Source: Selenomonas sp. (lineage in GTDB: Bacteria; Bacillota; Negativicutes; Selenomonadales; Selenomonadaceae). From it: a stretch of 64,000 nucleotides of DNA. The DNA is taken from contig JAKVOG010000003.1 in NCBI GenBank assembly GCA_022482925.1, forward strand, positions 124,001 through 188,000, read 5' to 3'. Both the position numbers and the translations under genes were made by a program. The notes under the pieces are model-generated. The model made no database searches, was not told where the DNA came from, and worked only from the letters and a program-made list of their open reading frames with translations. The first letter of the stretch is position 1, and each line of letters opens with the position of its first letter. Shown here piece by piece: positions 53,571 through 62,427 of the stretch.

Positions 53571-54937
53571 GGGAGTGTATAATAAACTGTGTAAGTGAGT
53601 TAACGGCAGTTTAAAATATGCTCCCCTGTCGGGGATATCAAACACATGCGGAGGTAATGAAATCTATGTCTAAGAAACAACCCACACGTGGTCAGACCCT
53701 GGCTAAGGCTATCATCGGTGAATATAAGCCAAAGACCGTTGAAGATATGCAAAATGCCCTTAAAGATGTTTTCGGTCCCATGTTTGAGGCCATGCTGAAT
53801 GGTGAGATGGAAAATCATCTGGGTTATGACAATAATGAACGCGGCGAGAAAGCAACGGATAATCGCCGTAACGGCTATCTGCATAAGACGATTAAGACCT
53901 CAGCAGGAGAAGTCCCCATTGATGTTCCACGGGATCGCGACGGCTCCTTTGAGCCACAGGTCGTGCAAAAGCGCCAGAAGGATGTATCCTCCATTGAGGG
54001 CAAGGTGCTGGCCATGTATGCCCGTGGCATGAGCCAGAGAGACATCTCTGCGACGATTGATGACATCTATGGCTTTAAGTTGTCTGCAGGACAGATTTCT
54101 AATATCACAGACTGTGTTCTGGATGAACTGAATGAGTGGCAGAATCGACCATTGAAGGCCTTCTATCCCTTTATATTCGTCGATTGTATATATGTTTCCA
54201 TGCGTACGGAGAAAGGTGTTTCTGACCAGCCTGTGTACGTTGTATTGGGATATGATTTAAAGGGCGAGAAAGACGTACTGGGCTTATGGATGGGCGATAC
54301 CGAAAGCAAGCATCGCTGGATGCAGGTGTTCGATGAAATCAAATCTCGCGGTGTTCAGGATATAGGCTTCATTTCCATGGACGGCGTAAGCGGCCTGGAA
54401 GACGGCGCGAAATCAATCTTCAAGAATGTTGTAGTGCAGCGCTGCATCGTGCATTTGGTCCGCAATTCGCTGAAATACGTACCAAGCAAGGATTACAAAG
54501 CCTTTACGGCACAGCTCAAGAAAATCTACGGAGCAATAAACCTGAAAGCCGCGCAGGCAGAGTTTGAACGTTTTTGCGATGATTGGAGCAAGTACCCGGG
54601 GGCCGTTCGCGTATGGAAAACCAATTTCCGGCACATTGAGCAGCTGTTTAACTACGGCAGCGATGTACGTCGTGTCATGTATACGACGAATGCGATAGAG
54701 AGCGTCAACTCGAGCTTTCGCAAGGTAACAAAGAAAGGCGCTTTCAGCAGCGAAACAGCTGTATTTAAGGTATTCTACCTACGGATTAAAGAGCTTTACC
54801 AGAAATGGCAGGGCCACGCCATTCGTAACTGGGCTATGGTGATGAATCAGCTAATCATTGATGAACGGATCGGCGCTATGGTACAGAAATATCAGGCATC
54901 AATTTAAATTAATTTACACACTTTACTTGACAGTCCC
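53571..54937 (+). mobile_element. IS256-family element, copy C (1367 bp, no target duplication)
   Basis: Same terminal repeats as copy A (GGGAGTGTATAATAAACTG at left, CTTTACTTGACAGTCCC at right). Left flank ATATGACC and right flank AAAAAGAA do not match. The element therefore joins two unrelated sequences, a truncated 5' gene end and a LarA-like internal fragment. Confidence 0.9.
53666..54907 (+). CDS. IS256-family transposase (copy C)
   Basis: A 413-residue transposase, near identical to that of copy A with scattered synonymous changes and about 25 amino-acid differences. All family motifs are present (FVDCIYVSM, SMDGVSGL, TTNAIESVNSSFRK). GGAGG precedes ATG 53666. Base differences from copy A show the two are related but not a very recent duplication. 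Confidence 0.95.
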   Translation: MSKKQPTRGQTLAKAIIGEYKPKTVEDMQNALKDVFGPMFEAMLNGEMENHLGYDNNERGEKATDNRRNGYLHKTIKTSAGEVPIDVPRDRDGSFEPQVVQKRQKDVSSIEGKVLAMYARGMSQRDISATIDDIYGFKLSAGQISNITDCVLDELNEWQNRPLKAFYPFIFVDCIYVSMRTEKGVSDQPVYVVLGYDLKGEKDVLGLWMGDTESKHRWMQVFDEIKSRGVQDIGFISMDGVSGLEDGAKSIFKNVVVQRCIVHLVRNSLKYVPSKDYKAFTAQLKKIYGAINLKAAQAEFERFCDDWSKYPGAVRVWKTNFRHIEQLFNYGSDVRRVMYTTNAIESVNSSFRKVTKKGAFSSETAVFKVFYLRIKELYQKWQGHAIRNWAMVMNQLIIDERIGAMVQKYQASI

Positions 54938-55123
54938 AAAAAGAAAATTACCATTATCAGTTCCGATCATACACGGCCGGTTCCTTCTAAGATTACCATG
55001 CCAATTCTGCTCAAACGTATTCGAGCTGTTGAGCCAAAGGCTTCGATTAGCATCCTGGTAGCTACGGGATTTCATCGCCCGTCGACTCAGGAGGAGCTGA
55101 TATCCAAATATGGCGAAGATATT
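54938..55123 (+). pseudogene. internal fragment of a LarA-like nickel-dependent racemase gene
   Basis: A 62-codon open stretch without start or stop reads ITIISSDHTRPVPSKITMPI then LVATGFHRPSTQEELISKYG, which matches the N-terminal (DUF2088) domain of lactate racemase LarA and relatives. The DHTRPVPS motif is diagnostic. It is cut on the left by IS256 copy C and on the right by an ISL3-family end, so only a slice remains. LarA enzymes need a nickel-pincer cofactor; no lar genes are nearby. Confidence 0.75.
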
Positions 55124-55812
55124 GGGCTCTTCACTAGCATGTGTGGGTAAAACCACCATGCAAAAATCTTTCTAACGCCTTATGCCGTATAGGCTGCCGG
55201 GCGATTCGGCAAGGGTATGTTTATATTGGAGCAAACCAGCAGTATCATATCGAGCATATTCTGTATATTCCGGAAGCCAAATGAGCGCCGGATTATCAGC
55301 TTGATTTTATTGTTGTTTGCCTCAATTCTGGCATTGCTAATCTGTTGACGGATGATGTTCAGAATATGCTCGCGGTGCCGCATGATTTTCTTCTGTAGCT
55401 CCACGAACTCTGGGATTCGACAGTGCCGTGCCCATTTAACCCATCCGATAAGCGCTGCATCTGCCTCCTCAACATCCGTCATGTGAAGGATGAGCCGTAA
55501 GGCTTCCTTGAGTTTATATGCTCTGTACAGGCGGTTGTCTGAGAGCTGGATGAGTTCTAACTTGGCCTTCTGAGTCTCAGTTAGGTTCTCTGACGCCTTG
55601 CCTAACGCAAAGGTAGCGCCTTTGATGGATTTAGCCTTTTCCTTGGCGGCAGCGGCCTCAGCGGCTTGCTGGTCATCTTTCTTGGGGCGGCCAGCCTTCT
55701 GACGCTTCGGATAAGATTGGGCAGCGTCACGAGCTTCGTGCCAACTCTGTTTGCGGACAGCATCCAAAGCCTCCATAGCCCATTCCACCACATGGAATGC
55801 GTCTACGGCGAA
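55124..55812 (-). mobile_element. ISL3-family remnant (3' part)
   Basis: The right terminal repeat begins at about 55124 (GGGCTCTTCACTAGCATGTG, followed by GGTAAAACC). The transposase is truncated at 55812, where an IS30-family end starts. Its 5' half is not present elsewhere in the window. Confidence 0.75.
55180..55812 (-). pseudogene. ISL3-family transposase, C-terminal fragment
   Basis: About 210 residues open from FAVDAFHVVEWAMEALDAVR, the usual DDE_ISL3 segment, through a charged Ala/Lys stretch (residues about 40-60), to ARIEANNNKIKLIIRRSFGFRN. That last motif is the hallmark C-terminal region with the catalytic Glu. No start codon exists, as the 5' part was lost to the IS30 insertion. 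Non-functional. Confidence 0.85.
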
Positions 55813-55815
55813 TTG

Positions 55816-56242
55816 TCAAGCTAAGTGCAACACCTTTGAAAAATAGACTTCATAATGGTGTTCTGTAACCAAGGCACTTCCTAGGACGAAGATTCAGTTC
55901 GTGGAATTTCCGTTGGATGTAATCCTCTGGGGGATTCGTGATGTCTTTCCCCTTCTGGAAATACTCCCTCAGAAGCCCGTTGGTGTTCTCATTGGTTCCA
56001 CGTTTCCACGGCTGGTGCGGAGCGGGAAAATAAAATGGCACATGATCCAACTCTTCACTGAGCTGAACATGCTTCGAAAACTCTTTGCCTCGGTCCGGCG
56101 TGACCGACAGGTGTGGTTGTCCCCAGAGAGATTCACCCATTACTTGGTTTACAGCAGCAGCGGTTTTGCGCTCTGCCTTGCCACCAAGCAGATATCGACT
56201 CTTCCGGTCTACCAACGTAACGAGGCAAGCTGTTGTGGTCAA
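55816..56242 (-). pseudogene. IS30-family transposase, C-terminal fragment with frameshift
   Basis: About 140 residues of an IS30 transposase: ACLVTLVDRKSRYLLGG, then TPDRGKEF, FPAPHQPWKRGTNENTNGLL and RPRKCLGYRTP. The true end (YEVYFSKVLHLA) is in another frame because of an extra T near 55851. The 5' part is cut by the IS3-family element whose end lies at about 56240. One IS30 end is at about 55813 (AATTGTCAAGCTAAGTGC). Confidence 0.8.
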
Positions 56243-56271
56243 GCATTTTTGTAACAGTACAACCTACATTT

Positions 56272-57165
56272 TTAAGAATGACATCGAGCTTCATAAGGAG
56301 TTCGATAATCATTATATGAATGTGGCCTACCATGGTTGTACCAACCATAGGCAAATTCTTCAATGGAACTTGTGAGCTCTTCATCTGTATGGTAGCAATG
56401 CAATTCTATAAGCTCATTTTTCAAGGTATTATAATAACGTTCCATTGGGGCATTATCGTATGGATAGCCAGCCTTACTCATGCTCTGCTGGATTCCCTGT
56501 GATGCACAGAAATCAATGAACTCCTGAGATGTGTACTGGCTTCCTTGATCACTATGCAGCAGAAGCTGCTGGCATTTCGGCTTCTGCGATTGTATAGCCT
56601 TTTGCAAGGTTCGAATTGCCAGGTCGCTGGTGATTTTTTTGTCTGTGATGCTTGCAACTACACTACGATCATGAAGGTCAATAATCGTACAGTTATACCG
56701 CTTGCTGCCATTGCTAAGAAATAAATACGTAAAATCAGTGCACCACTTATGGTTGATCTCTTCTGCTGTAAAATTTTGCTGCAATAGGTTTGGAAATACT
56801 TTATGAGCATGTCCTTTGCAATAATTTGGCTTACGCCGACGAACTACAGCCAGCAGACCAAGCTCTCGATTCATGTACCGATGTACGGTTGGACGGCTGA
56901 TTACTATTCCTTCACGCCTTAGGTAGACCTGCATCGTACGATATCCTGGCACGCCATTATAGGTATGATAGATGTCCTTAATCTTCTGCAAAATTCTGTG
57001 TTTTTGTTGCTGATACGCCTTCTTTCGTTGTGCAAGATAGTTGTAATAAGCGTTAGGGTAGATATTCATCCGGCGGAATAACCACCGTAAGCCAAATAGT
57101 GGATGATATGTTTGGATAAATCGATAAGCCGTTAATCGATCTCCTTCGCGAAGAATGCTGCAGCT
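56272..57165 (-). CDS. IS3-family transposase OrfB (DDE domain)
   Basis: The integrase-like catalytic half. The frame is open from about 57165 (SILREGDRLTAYRFI) and the first ATG is at 57069. The DDE triad is visible in KWCTDFTYL, LLLHSDQGSQYT and MERYYNTLKNELI. It is normally made as an OrfAB fusion by a -1 slip on seven A (57171-57165) at the end of orfA. Start coordinates reflect the fusion point. Confidence 0.88.
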   Translation of the reverse strand, partial: SCSILREGDRLTAYRFIQTYHPLFGLRWLFRRMNIYPNAYYNYLAQRKKAYQQQKHRILQKIKDIYHTYNGVPGYRTMQVYLRREGIVISRPTVHRYMNRELGLLAVVRRRKPNYCKGHAHKVFPNLLQQNFTAEEINHKWCTDFTYLFLSNGSKRYNCTIIDLHDRSVVASITDKKITSDLAIRTLQKAIQSQKPKCQQLLLHSDQGSQYTSQEFIDFCASQGIQQSMSKAGYPYDNAPMERYYNTLKNELIELHCYHTDEELTSSIEEFAYGWYNHGRPHSYNDYRTPYEARCHS

Positions 57166-57416
57166 TTTTTTAGGAAAAGCACTTCCTTCTGGGCCTCTTC
57201 AAGCTCCTTTCGTAACCGAAGATTTTCTTTCATGTAATTATAGTCAGATTGGGCTTTAGGATTGTCCTGGCATTCATCGCGAAATTGTTTTACCCATTTA
57301 GAAATGGCGGCTTTTGAAACTGTATATTCTTTTTGCAGACTGATGATGGTACGACCTTCTTCTAAGTGCAACCGTACAATCTGTTTTTTAAACTCTGGAT
57401 CATAATGTTGTGGCAT
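57132..57416 (-). CDS. IS3-family OrfA (helix-turn-helix)
   Basis: A 94-residue protein. Its N-terminal helix-turn-helix (YDPEFKKQIVRLHLEEGRT, YTVSKAAISKWVKQF) is followed by a leucine-zipper-like coil (ENLRLRKELEEAQKEVLFLKK). GAGGAG precedes the ATG at 57416. Near its end CTAAAAAAAG provides the slippery site for making OrfAB. Confidence 0.88.
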   Translation of the reverse strand: MPQHYDPEFKKQIVRLHLEEGRTIISLQKEYTVSKAAISKWVKQFRDECQDNPKAQSDYNYMKENLRLRKELEEAQKEVLFLKKAAAFFAKEID

Positions 57417-57513
57417 AAGGCACTCTCCTCGTATAATATACTCAAACTTCGCACATCCCAAACAAGCCTGCAGTAATGCATGGCAAGGGAATGTGACTTA
57501 TTAAATACCAAAC

Positions 57514-58887
57514 TCATGCACACTGTTTCAAACAGTTGTGCCATAAATTTGGCAGATTTTTCAAGAAAGAATCCAGCATCTTATCCAATTCCTTTTCCAT
57601 GAAAAGTATTCGCTCTTTTATCTGGTCAACAAATGTCTTCAGTACCAAGAGCAATGCTTCCATATAGTGTAAATCCTGCAGTTCGTCATAAGATGCAAAA
57701 AACAGATCACCAATGCTTCGTTTATCTGTATTTCGGCGCTGTTCTAGCGACAACATCGTGTAACGAGCAAAGACAATAGATACGTGGGCTGTCATAGCAT
57801 CATAAGACATAGTTCTGCTTTCTTTTCCAAGCTTCAGGAATGACTTGCACATCTTGAAAAAGACTTCAATACTCCAGCGCTTGCCATAAGTCTGGATAAT
57901 TTCTTCTTCAGACAAGCTGACATCTGTCGAAGCTAAGATGAGGTATTCCTGGCGATTATTCTTATTCCTCACGAAAACCAATTTCACCGGTGTGGATTTG
58001 GAGCCTTTCACAGCCTCAACTTCTACAGACAGCAGGAATTTAGAACGTCCGCGACGCTTCGTAGCAGAACGAAAAATGGCTGGCGCACTTTGCATACGGC
58101 CATTGTAACGGAAATGGATTTTCTCCGATTTCTTGGACATGGCAATAACGTCATAGCCAATTTCCTTGATTTGAATCAGGGAAGATGGCGAGCAGAACCA
58201 AGTGTCAAAAAGAACGTGCTTCGCTGGAATCTGTGCAGTCTTTGCTTCTTTCAGAAGCGTCAGGACTACACTGGTCGCTTTGGATTGAGCCAGTTTACGC
58301 TGTTTGCCGCCATTGCTTCTAGCATCGATGTCAGAGGATGCTTCCTGGAGGCGGTTCTCACGATTTGCTGAGGACAGCAGGCAATGGCTGAGCGGCAGGA
58401 AAGAATTTCCATCACTCCATCCAAGCGTCAGCATGCGAAAACCTTTCGTATACTTATGCTCTACATGGTCAAAAACTTTTGCCAGAAGCTCAACCTTCTT
58501 AGAACGAGATCTGCTGAAAAGCGAATCATCGACAATGAGCACATTGCGGCGATTCTCGTCAGTCAGCGGAGCAACTTTCTGGATGACCTTAGCACCAAGA
58601 TGCAGTGTGAATTTTCGCCAGTTAATGCTGCAGGAATTCATGAAGCGGTAAAGCGTATCTTTTGCAAAGGGGATGGATGCTGAAGCTTCCTTCTCCTTCT
58701 GAAAAAACGATTTACTGCCGAATGCATTTTCAAAGGCAACTTGAAAGACGTCTTTTACCGAAAAGCCGCGTACTTTATACGCATTGCAGGATTTGAGAAT
58801 CTTACCAACCTGAAATTCTTCAAGAAAATGTGAGATTTTCGAGGAAAGGAGTTCACTGGACTGATGATTTTGTGCTACAATATTCAT
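57514..58887 (-). CDS. IS4-family transposase
   Basis: A 457-residue DDE transposase of the IS4 family. Motifs are VLIVDDSLFSRSRSKKVE (first Asp region), VLFDTWFCSPSSL (second Asp), and the YREK-like region in IIQTYGKRWSIEVFFKMCK with the catalytic Glu. It is full length with no internal stop. The element ends are not clear to me: candidate sequence lies around 57470 and 58975. It is oriented opposite to the ISLre2 gene downstream. Confidence 0.88.
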   Translation of the reverse strand: MNIVAQNHQSSELLSSKISHFLEEFQVGKILKSCNAYKVRGFSVKDVFQVAFENAFGSKSFFQKEKEASASIPFAKDTLYRFMNSCSINWRKFTLHLGAKVIQKVAPLTDENRRNVLIVDDSLFSRSRSKKVELLAKVFDHVEHKYTKGFRMLTLGWSDGNSFLPLSHCLLSSANRENRLQEASSDIDARSNGGKQRKLAQSKATSVVLTLLKEAKTAQIPAKHVLFDTWFCSPSSLIQIKEIGYDVIAMSKKSEKIHFRYNGRMQSAPAIFRSATKRRGRSKFLLSVEVEAVKGSKSTPVKLVFVRNKNNRQEYLILASTDVSLSEEEIIQTYGKRWSIEVFFKMCKSFLKLGKESRTMSYDAMTAHVSIVFARYTMLSLEQRRNTDKRSIGDLFFASYDELQDLHYMEALLLVLKTFVDQIKERILFMEKELDKMLDSFLKNLPNLWHNCLKQCA

Positions 58888-59141
58888 GGCATAAGCCCTC
58901 CGTTTTTGCTGTGATTTGTTTGACGACTTTATTATACAAAACGGAAATGGCTTATGCTATTTTATTTTTGGAAAGCTGATTTAAGAATTAATTGGCAGTT
59001 TCACAACTAAGCAAGATTTCCGCCTTGCTTACCAGTCTTAGTGTAAAATAATACTCGGTGAAGTTGCAAAAAAAGAGGATGACCATTATCCTAGAATATA
59101 TGCTTACCGAGGCAAATATAAACTAGGAGAAGGTCATCCCC

Positions 59142-60548
59142 ATGAAGAATATTGTAGCAGAAATCGTAGAAGTTTTAAAGAGCAGTAAAGATACTATCGA
59201 ACTGGAACAGCGGGTACATAAGAAATTGGGCGAATTTAGTTGTGAAATATTAAGTAAGGCGTTGGGCCTGCTGGATGACGAGCTATGGAGGGAGTACCAG
59301 CAACAGGGAGCACGCTCTTGTCATCGTGATGACCGGACACTCGTTACCAGCTATGGCGAAGTGAAAATCAAGCGCAGACTGTTGAAACTGGAAGATGGAC
59401 ATTCATTTTATGCACTTGATCAGGAAATGGGCTTCATGAAGCGTCAGCGCATGAGTCCTTATCTGCAATACTGTGTGGCACAAATCGCTAGTAAATCCAG
59501 CTACCGGGCGACAGCAAAGGCCGTAGATGTGTTGACCAATGCGAGTCTGAGCCATGCTCAAGTTGGGAACATATTGAAAACAGTCGGAAAAGCTTACAAG
59601 GCCTACGAACAAACGCAATTAGAGCATGAAGTGCCGATTGATGCCAAGCTGAAAAGGCCCAAAGTGTTACGCATCGAAGGGGATGCTGTAGAAATCAAAG
59701 GGCGTCATGGGAAGAGAAAATTTCTGCATCGGTTTCAAATAGCTGAGGGTGTCGAGCAAAGTGGCAAGCGTCATAGGCTGACAGATACGCACTGTGTTTC
59801 ATCGTTAAATCATGCCGAAGCTGTACGGCAAATAAAAGGATATTTGGAGCAGAATTACGATTTGAGCGAAACGGTAGTGCTCAGTAATAGTGATGGAGGT
59901 CCTGGCTATGGCAAGGAAGTCTTCGATGAAATACTGGGAGCTACAGGTGCGCATGAACATTTCCGTGACAGTTACCATGTAAATGAAAAATGCAAACAGC
60001 GGTTGAATTTTGTCACCAAAGATATAGTGGCTGACTTACAGCGAAAGATCTGGCAATACGATGAGGAAGGTGTACATACCCTGCTGGACACGGCAGAAAG
60101 TCTGGCTGAGGATACGACCCAGCTAGAGCAGGTGAAACGTCTAGGTGCCTACCTGAAGAGAAATTGGAAGTATCTCAAGCCACTATCGATGCGTAAGACA
60201 GGTATACGGGTAAAAGGATTGGGCGCATGCGAAAGCAACCACCGGCTCTATAGTTACCGCATGAAAAAACAGGGGCGAATATGGAGCGAAGCAGGAGCCG
60301 AAGCAATAGCCAAGATAATCACGGGGCAGCGTAACGGTGATCTAGCCCGTGCTATGAGCCAGCATAAGGAAGGCTATGCCCGGAAACCAAGCCGTGAGTA
60401 CAAAGATGCGGTACGTAATGCATTGAAGAAGTTAAAAGCCATACCGCATATAGGCGCACAAATGGGCAGAATAGCAATGAATTGCCCGAGTTCCAGTGCG
60501 ATAGGTAGATTGTCCCAAAGCATTAGCTTTTGTGGCATAAATATATGA
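59142..60548 (+). CDS. ISLre2-family transposase
   Basis: A 468-residue protein of the ISLre2 (UPF0236) family. Recognisable stretches are SYGEVKIKRRLL near residue 67, RIEGDAVEIKG near 184, VVLSNSDGGPGYGKE near 245 and RDSYHVNEKCKQRL near 270. GGAGAAGG precedes ATG 59142. The left end of the element is probably near 59040 (AGTGTAAAATAATAC). No matching right end is seen, and the last codons run into a foreign frame, so the 3' end may be cut or altered. Confidence 0.9.
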   Translation: MKNIVAEIVEVLKSSKDTIELEQRVHKKLGEFSCEILSKALGLLDDELWREYQQQGARSCHRDDRTLVTSYGEVKIKRRLLKLEDGHSFYALDQEMGFMKRQRMSPYLQYCVAQIASKSSYRATAKAVDVLTNASLSHAQVGNILKTVGKAYKAYEQTQLEHEVPIDAKLKRPKVLRIEGDAVEIKGRHGKRKFLHRFQIAEGVEQSGKRHRLTDTHCVSSLNHAEAVRQIKGYLEQNYDLSETVVLSNSDGGPGYGKEVFDEILGATGAHEHFRDSYHVNEKCKQRLNFVTKDIVADLQRKIWQYDEEGVHTLLDTAESLAEDTTQLEQVKRLGAYLKRNWKYLKPLSMRKTGIRVKGLGACESNHRLYSYRMKKQGRIWSEAGAEAIAKIITGQRNGDLARAMSQHKEGYARKPSREYKDAVRNALKKLKAIPHIGAQMGRIAMNCPSSSAIGRLSQSISFCGINI

Positions 60549-60633
60549 TGAAATTGAATATGCCTTAGATGCTTATATTTCAAGGATAGCTGGATTTGAC
60601 CGAGAATGGCTTGACACATACCTTACCAGTTAA
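60547..60633 (+). pseudogene. 3' fragment of an unidentified gene
   Basis: A 28-codon stretch ending in TAA reads DEIEYALDAYISRIAGFD then REWLDTYLTS. It has good coding character but no start. It appears to be the tail of a gene cut by the ISLre2 element. Family unknown. Confidence 0.4.
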
Positions 60634-60669
60634 AAACTTCTAATATGGAACTCCTGATGCTACAATTAC

Positions 60670-60922
60670 TTTAGAGATTTGTGGCCAAGGTTACGTCTTT
60701 CACCTCCTGCGGCACCTATCGGTGACTGCTCGAAAAGCTTGACGCCTGCCTTAGTTGTCAAATACCGCTTACACAGATGTTGCGTCCCTGGGCGAGAGTG
60801 GTTTCCAGCAACGTTGCCTCTCACGGGTGAATGCTTATTAGCGAGGGTGCGGTCAGCAATTAAGATCAGGATAATTCCTTGTTCACTTTTCCAACGCTTA
60901 GCCGGAAAGGTGGTGGTTTACT
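60670..60922 (+). other. non-coding left end of an IS110-family element
   Basis: About 250 bases without a gene lie directly before an IS110 transposase start. The stretch has several short complementary segments. In IS110-group elements the non-coding end next to the transposase start encodes the guide (bridge) RNA that chooses target and donor DNA, so this region is a candidate for such an RNA. No direct proof here. Confidence 0.45.
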
Positions 60923-61153
60923 TTGAAGAAGGCGGATCTTCTTTCTACTCTTTTTGTCGGGATTGACATCAGCTCCCGCAACAACGTTGTCGCACTCCTG
61001 GATTTTGAATCCCAGAAGACGCTTCAAAGCTTTGCGGTCGGCAATAATCAGCCCGGCGCAGTGGAACTTGCCAATCGGCTTGCAGATTATCTGCGTTCCC
61101 GTAAGGACCTTACTAAACTTGTGGTAGCTCTCGAATCTACGTCATTTTTATAG
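60923..61153 (+). pseudogene. IS110-family transposase, N-terminal fragment
   Basis: It opens LLSTLFVGIDISSRNNVVAL with the first catalytic Asp of the RuvC-like DEDD domain, and continues to KLVVALEST, which holds the catalytic Glu. It is then cut by an IS3-family element after about 75 codons. Start by GTG/TTG-type or internal codon near 60923 is possible (TTTGAAGAAGG region). The C-terminal half is not found beyond the inserted element. Confidence 0.75.
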
Positions 61154-61196
61154 TGGCACGTTTGTCAAGACCAAAATCGATGAATTTCTAAATGTA

Positions 61197-62075
61197 TCAG
61201 GCAGCAGACATTGCAGCATTGAGCAGCAGTGCCGGGAAGTAGCGCTCTGCTGGCGGGACGTTCCCGATGGCTGAGTGGCAGCGCTGGAAGTTATACACGT
61301 TGATGTAGTTGCGGATGGCCTTGCGAGCCTCCCGGATGTTGCGGTACTGCGTGAGATAGGCTTCCTCATACTTGAATGTCCGGAACCACCGCTCAATCTT
61401 GATGTTGTCGGCCCAGCGGCTCTTGCCATCCATGCTCTGGCGGATCTTGTGTTCCTTGAGGAAAGCCTTGTACTCCTTGCTGGTGAACTGGCATCCTTGG
61501 TCGGAGTTGAGAATCTGCGGCTTTGCTATACGGAGAGCCTTCCTTACGGCGGCAATGACCATCCGGGTGTCCAGGGTATCGTCCACCTCCCAGCCAACAA
61601 TGCAGCGGCTGTACCAGTCGATGATGGCTGTCAGATAAACGAAACCGTGCTCCAGGGGAATGTAGGTGATGTCGATGGACCATGCCTGGTTAGGCTGCTG
61701 AATATCCACATGCTTCAGCAGGTAGGGCATCACCTGCGCTTGTTGCTGCCGCTTGGAAAGGTTCATCTTCGGATAGATGACGTCGATGCCCATCTCGCGC
61801 ATATAGCGAGCTGTCTTGCGTCGTCCGGCCTGATGCCCGAGGCGCTGCAGCTGCGAGGCCAGCTGCCTTGCGCCCCAGGCAGGATTGTCCGTGTGGAAAC
61901 GATCGATGATGCGCTTGCATTCCAGCTCTTCATCTGATGGAGTGTTCTCTTTGGGGTGGTAGTATTGGCTTGTGCGGTTGACGCCGAGCAGCTTCGCTGC
62001 TTTCCGAAGGGAAAGCTCCTTGCACTCACTCCTCGAAAGGTTTTGGAGAATACTGTTTCTCGTAGTCCGGTCCAA
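61197..62075 (-). CDS. IS3-family transposase OrfB (second type)
   Basis: A 292-residue catalytic protein. It has a helix-turn-helix-like start (SLRKAAKLLGVNRTSQYYH), then the DDE residues in WSIDITYIP, ILNSDQGCQFTSKEY and NIKIERWFRTFKYEE. It overlaps orfA by 50 bases in the +1 frame; a run of nine A (62097-62089) lies just upstream. The listed start is a TTG-type codon; translation is probably by fusion or coupling with orfA. Confidence 0.9.
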   Translation of the reverse strand: MDRTTRNSILQNLSRSECKELSLRKAAKLLGVNRTSQYYHPKENTPSDEELECKRIIDRFHTDNPAWGARQLASQLQRLGHQAGRRKTARYMREMGIDVIYPKMNLSKRQQQAQVMPYLLKHVDIQQPNQAWSIDITYIPLEHGFVYLTAIIDWYSRCIVGWEVDDTLDTRMVIAAVRKALRIAKPQILNSDQGCQFTSKEYKAFLKEHKIRQSMDGKSRWADNIKIERWFRTFKYEEAYLTQYRNIREARKAIRNYINVYNFQRCHSAIGNVPPAERYFPALLLNAAMSAA

Positions 62076-62373
62076 GAATTTCCTCAGATTTTTTTTTCAA
62101 CCAATCCACCTGCATGGTGAGTTGGCCAACTTTGCGGGCATAGGAGGCTTTCTCCTTCCGCTCGGTCTCGAGTTTTTGATTGAGGTTGTCCTCTCTGGAA
62201 TCATCGAATATGATGCTTGCCTTGCTGAGAAACTCGTTCTTCCAGTTCCGCAAGAGGTTCGGCAGGATTTCGTTCTCAGCCGCCAGCGTGTTGAGGTCTT
62301 TCTCACCCTTGAGCAGCTCGATGACGAGATCGGATTTGAATTTCGACGTGAAATGACGGCGCGTGCGTGACAT
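62026..62373 (-). CDS. IS3-family OrfA (second type)
   Basis: A 115-residue protein with helix-turn-helix (RHFTSKFKSDLVIELLKG, LAAENEILPNLLRNWKNEF) and a coiled coil (QKLETERKEKASYARKVGQL). AAGGAG precedes the ATG at 62373. In-frame codons further upstream lack a ribosome site. Confidence 0.88.
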   Translation of the reverse strand: MSRTRRHFTSKFKSDLVIELLKGEKDLNTLAAENEILPNLLRNWKNEFLSKASIIFDDSREDNLNQKLETERKEKASYARKVGQLTMQVDWLKKKSEEILGPDYEKQYSPKPFEE

Positions 62374-62427
62374 GATGATTATCTCCTTTTTCATTGATCG
62401 CCTCCAGTATACCACGAGATTCACATT

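Larger units (their letters stand above)
56243..57490 (-). mobile_element. IS3-family element (IS150-like organisation)
   Basis: Two overlapping reading frames, orfA and orfB, with a -1 frameshift signal. One end is near 56240 (TGGTCAAGCATTTTTGTAAC read inward). The other lies upstream of orfA near 57480-57490 but I could not match the repeats with confidence, so the boundaries are approximate. Confidence 0.6.
61154..62425 (-). mobile_element. IS3-family element (second type)
   Basis: An element of about 1.27 kb with orfA and orfB on the minus strand. Approximate ends are TGGCACGTTTGTCAAGACC (left) and TGTGAATCTCGTGGTATAC (read inward from 62425). The left flank is IS110 sequence and the right flank is a permease gene end, so no target duplication can be seen and the junctions record a rearrangement. 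Confidence 0.6.
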
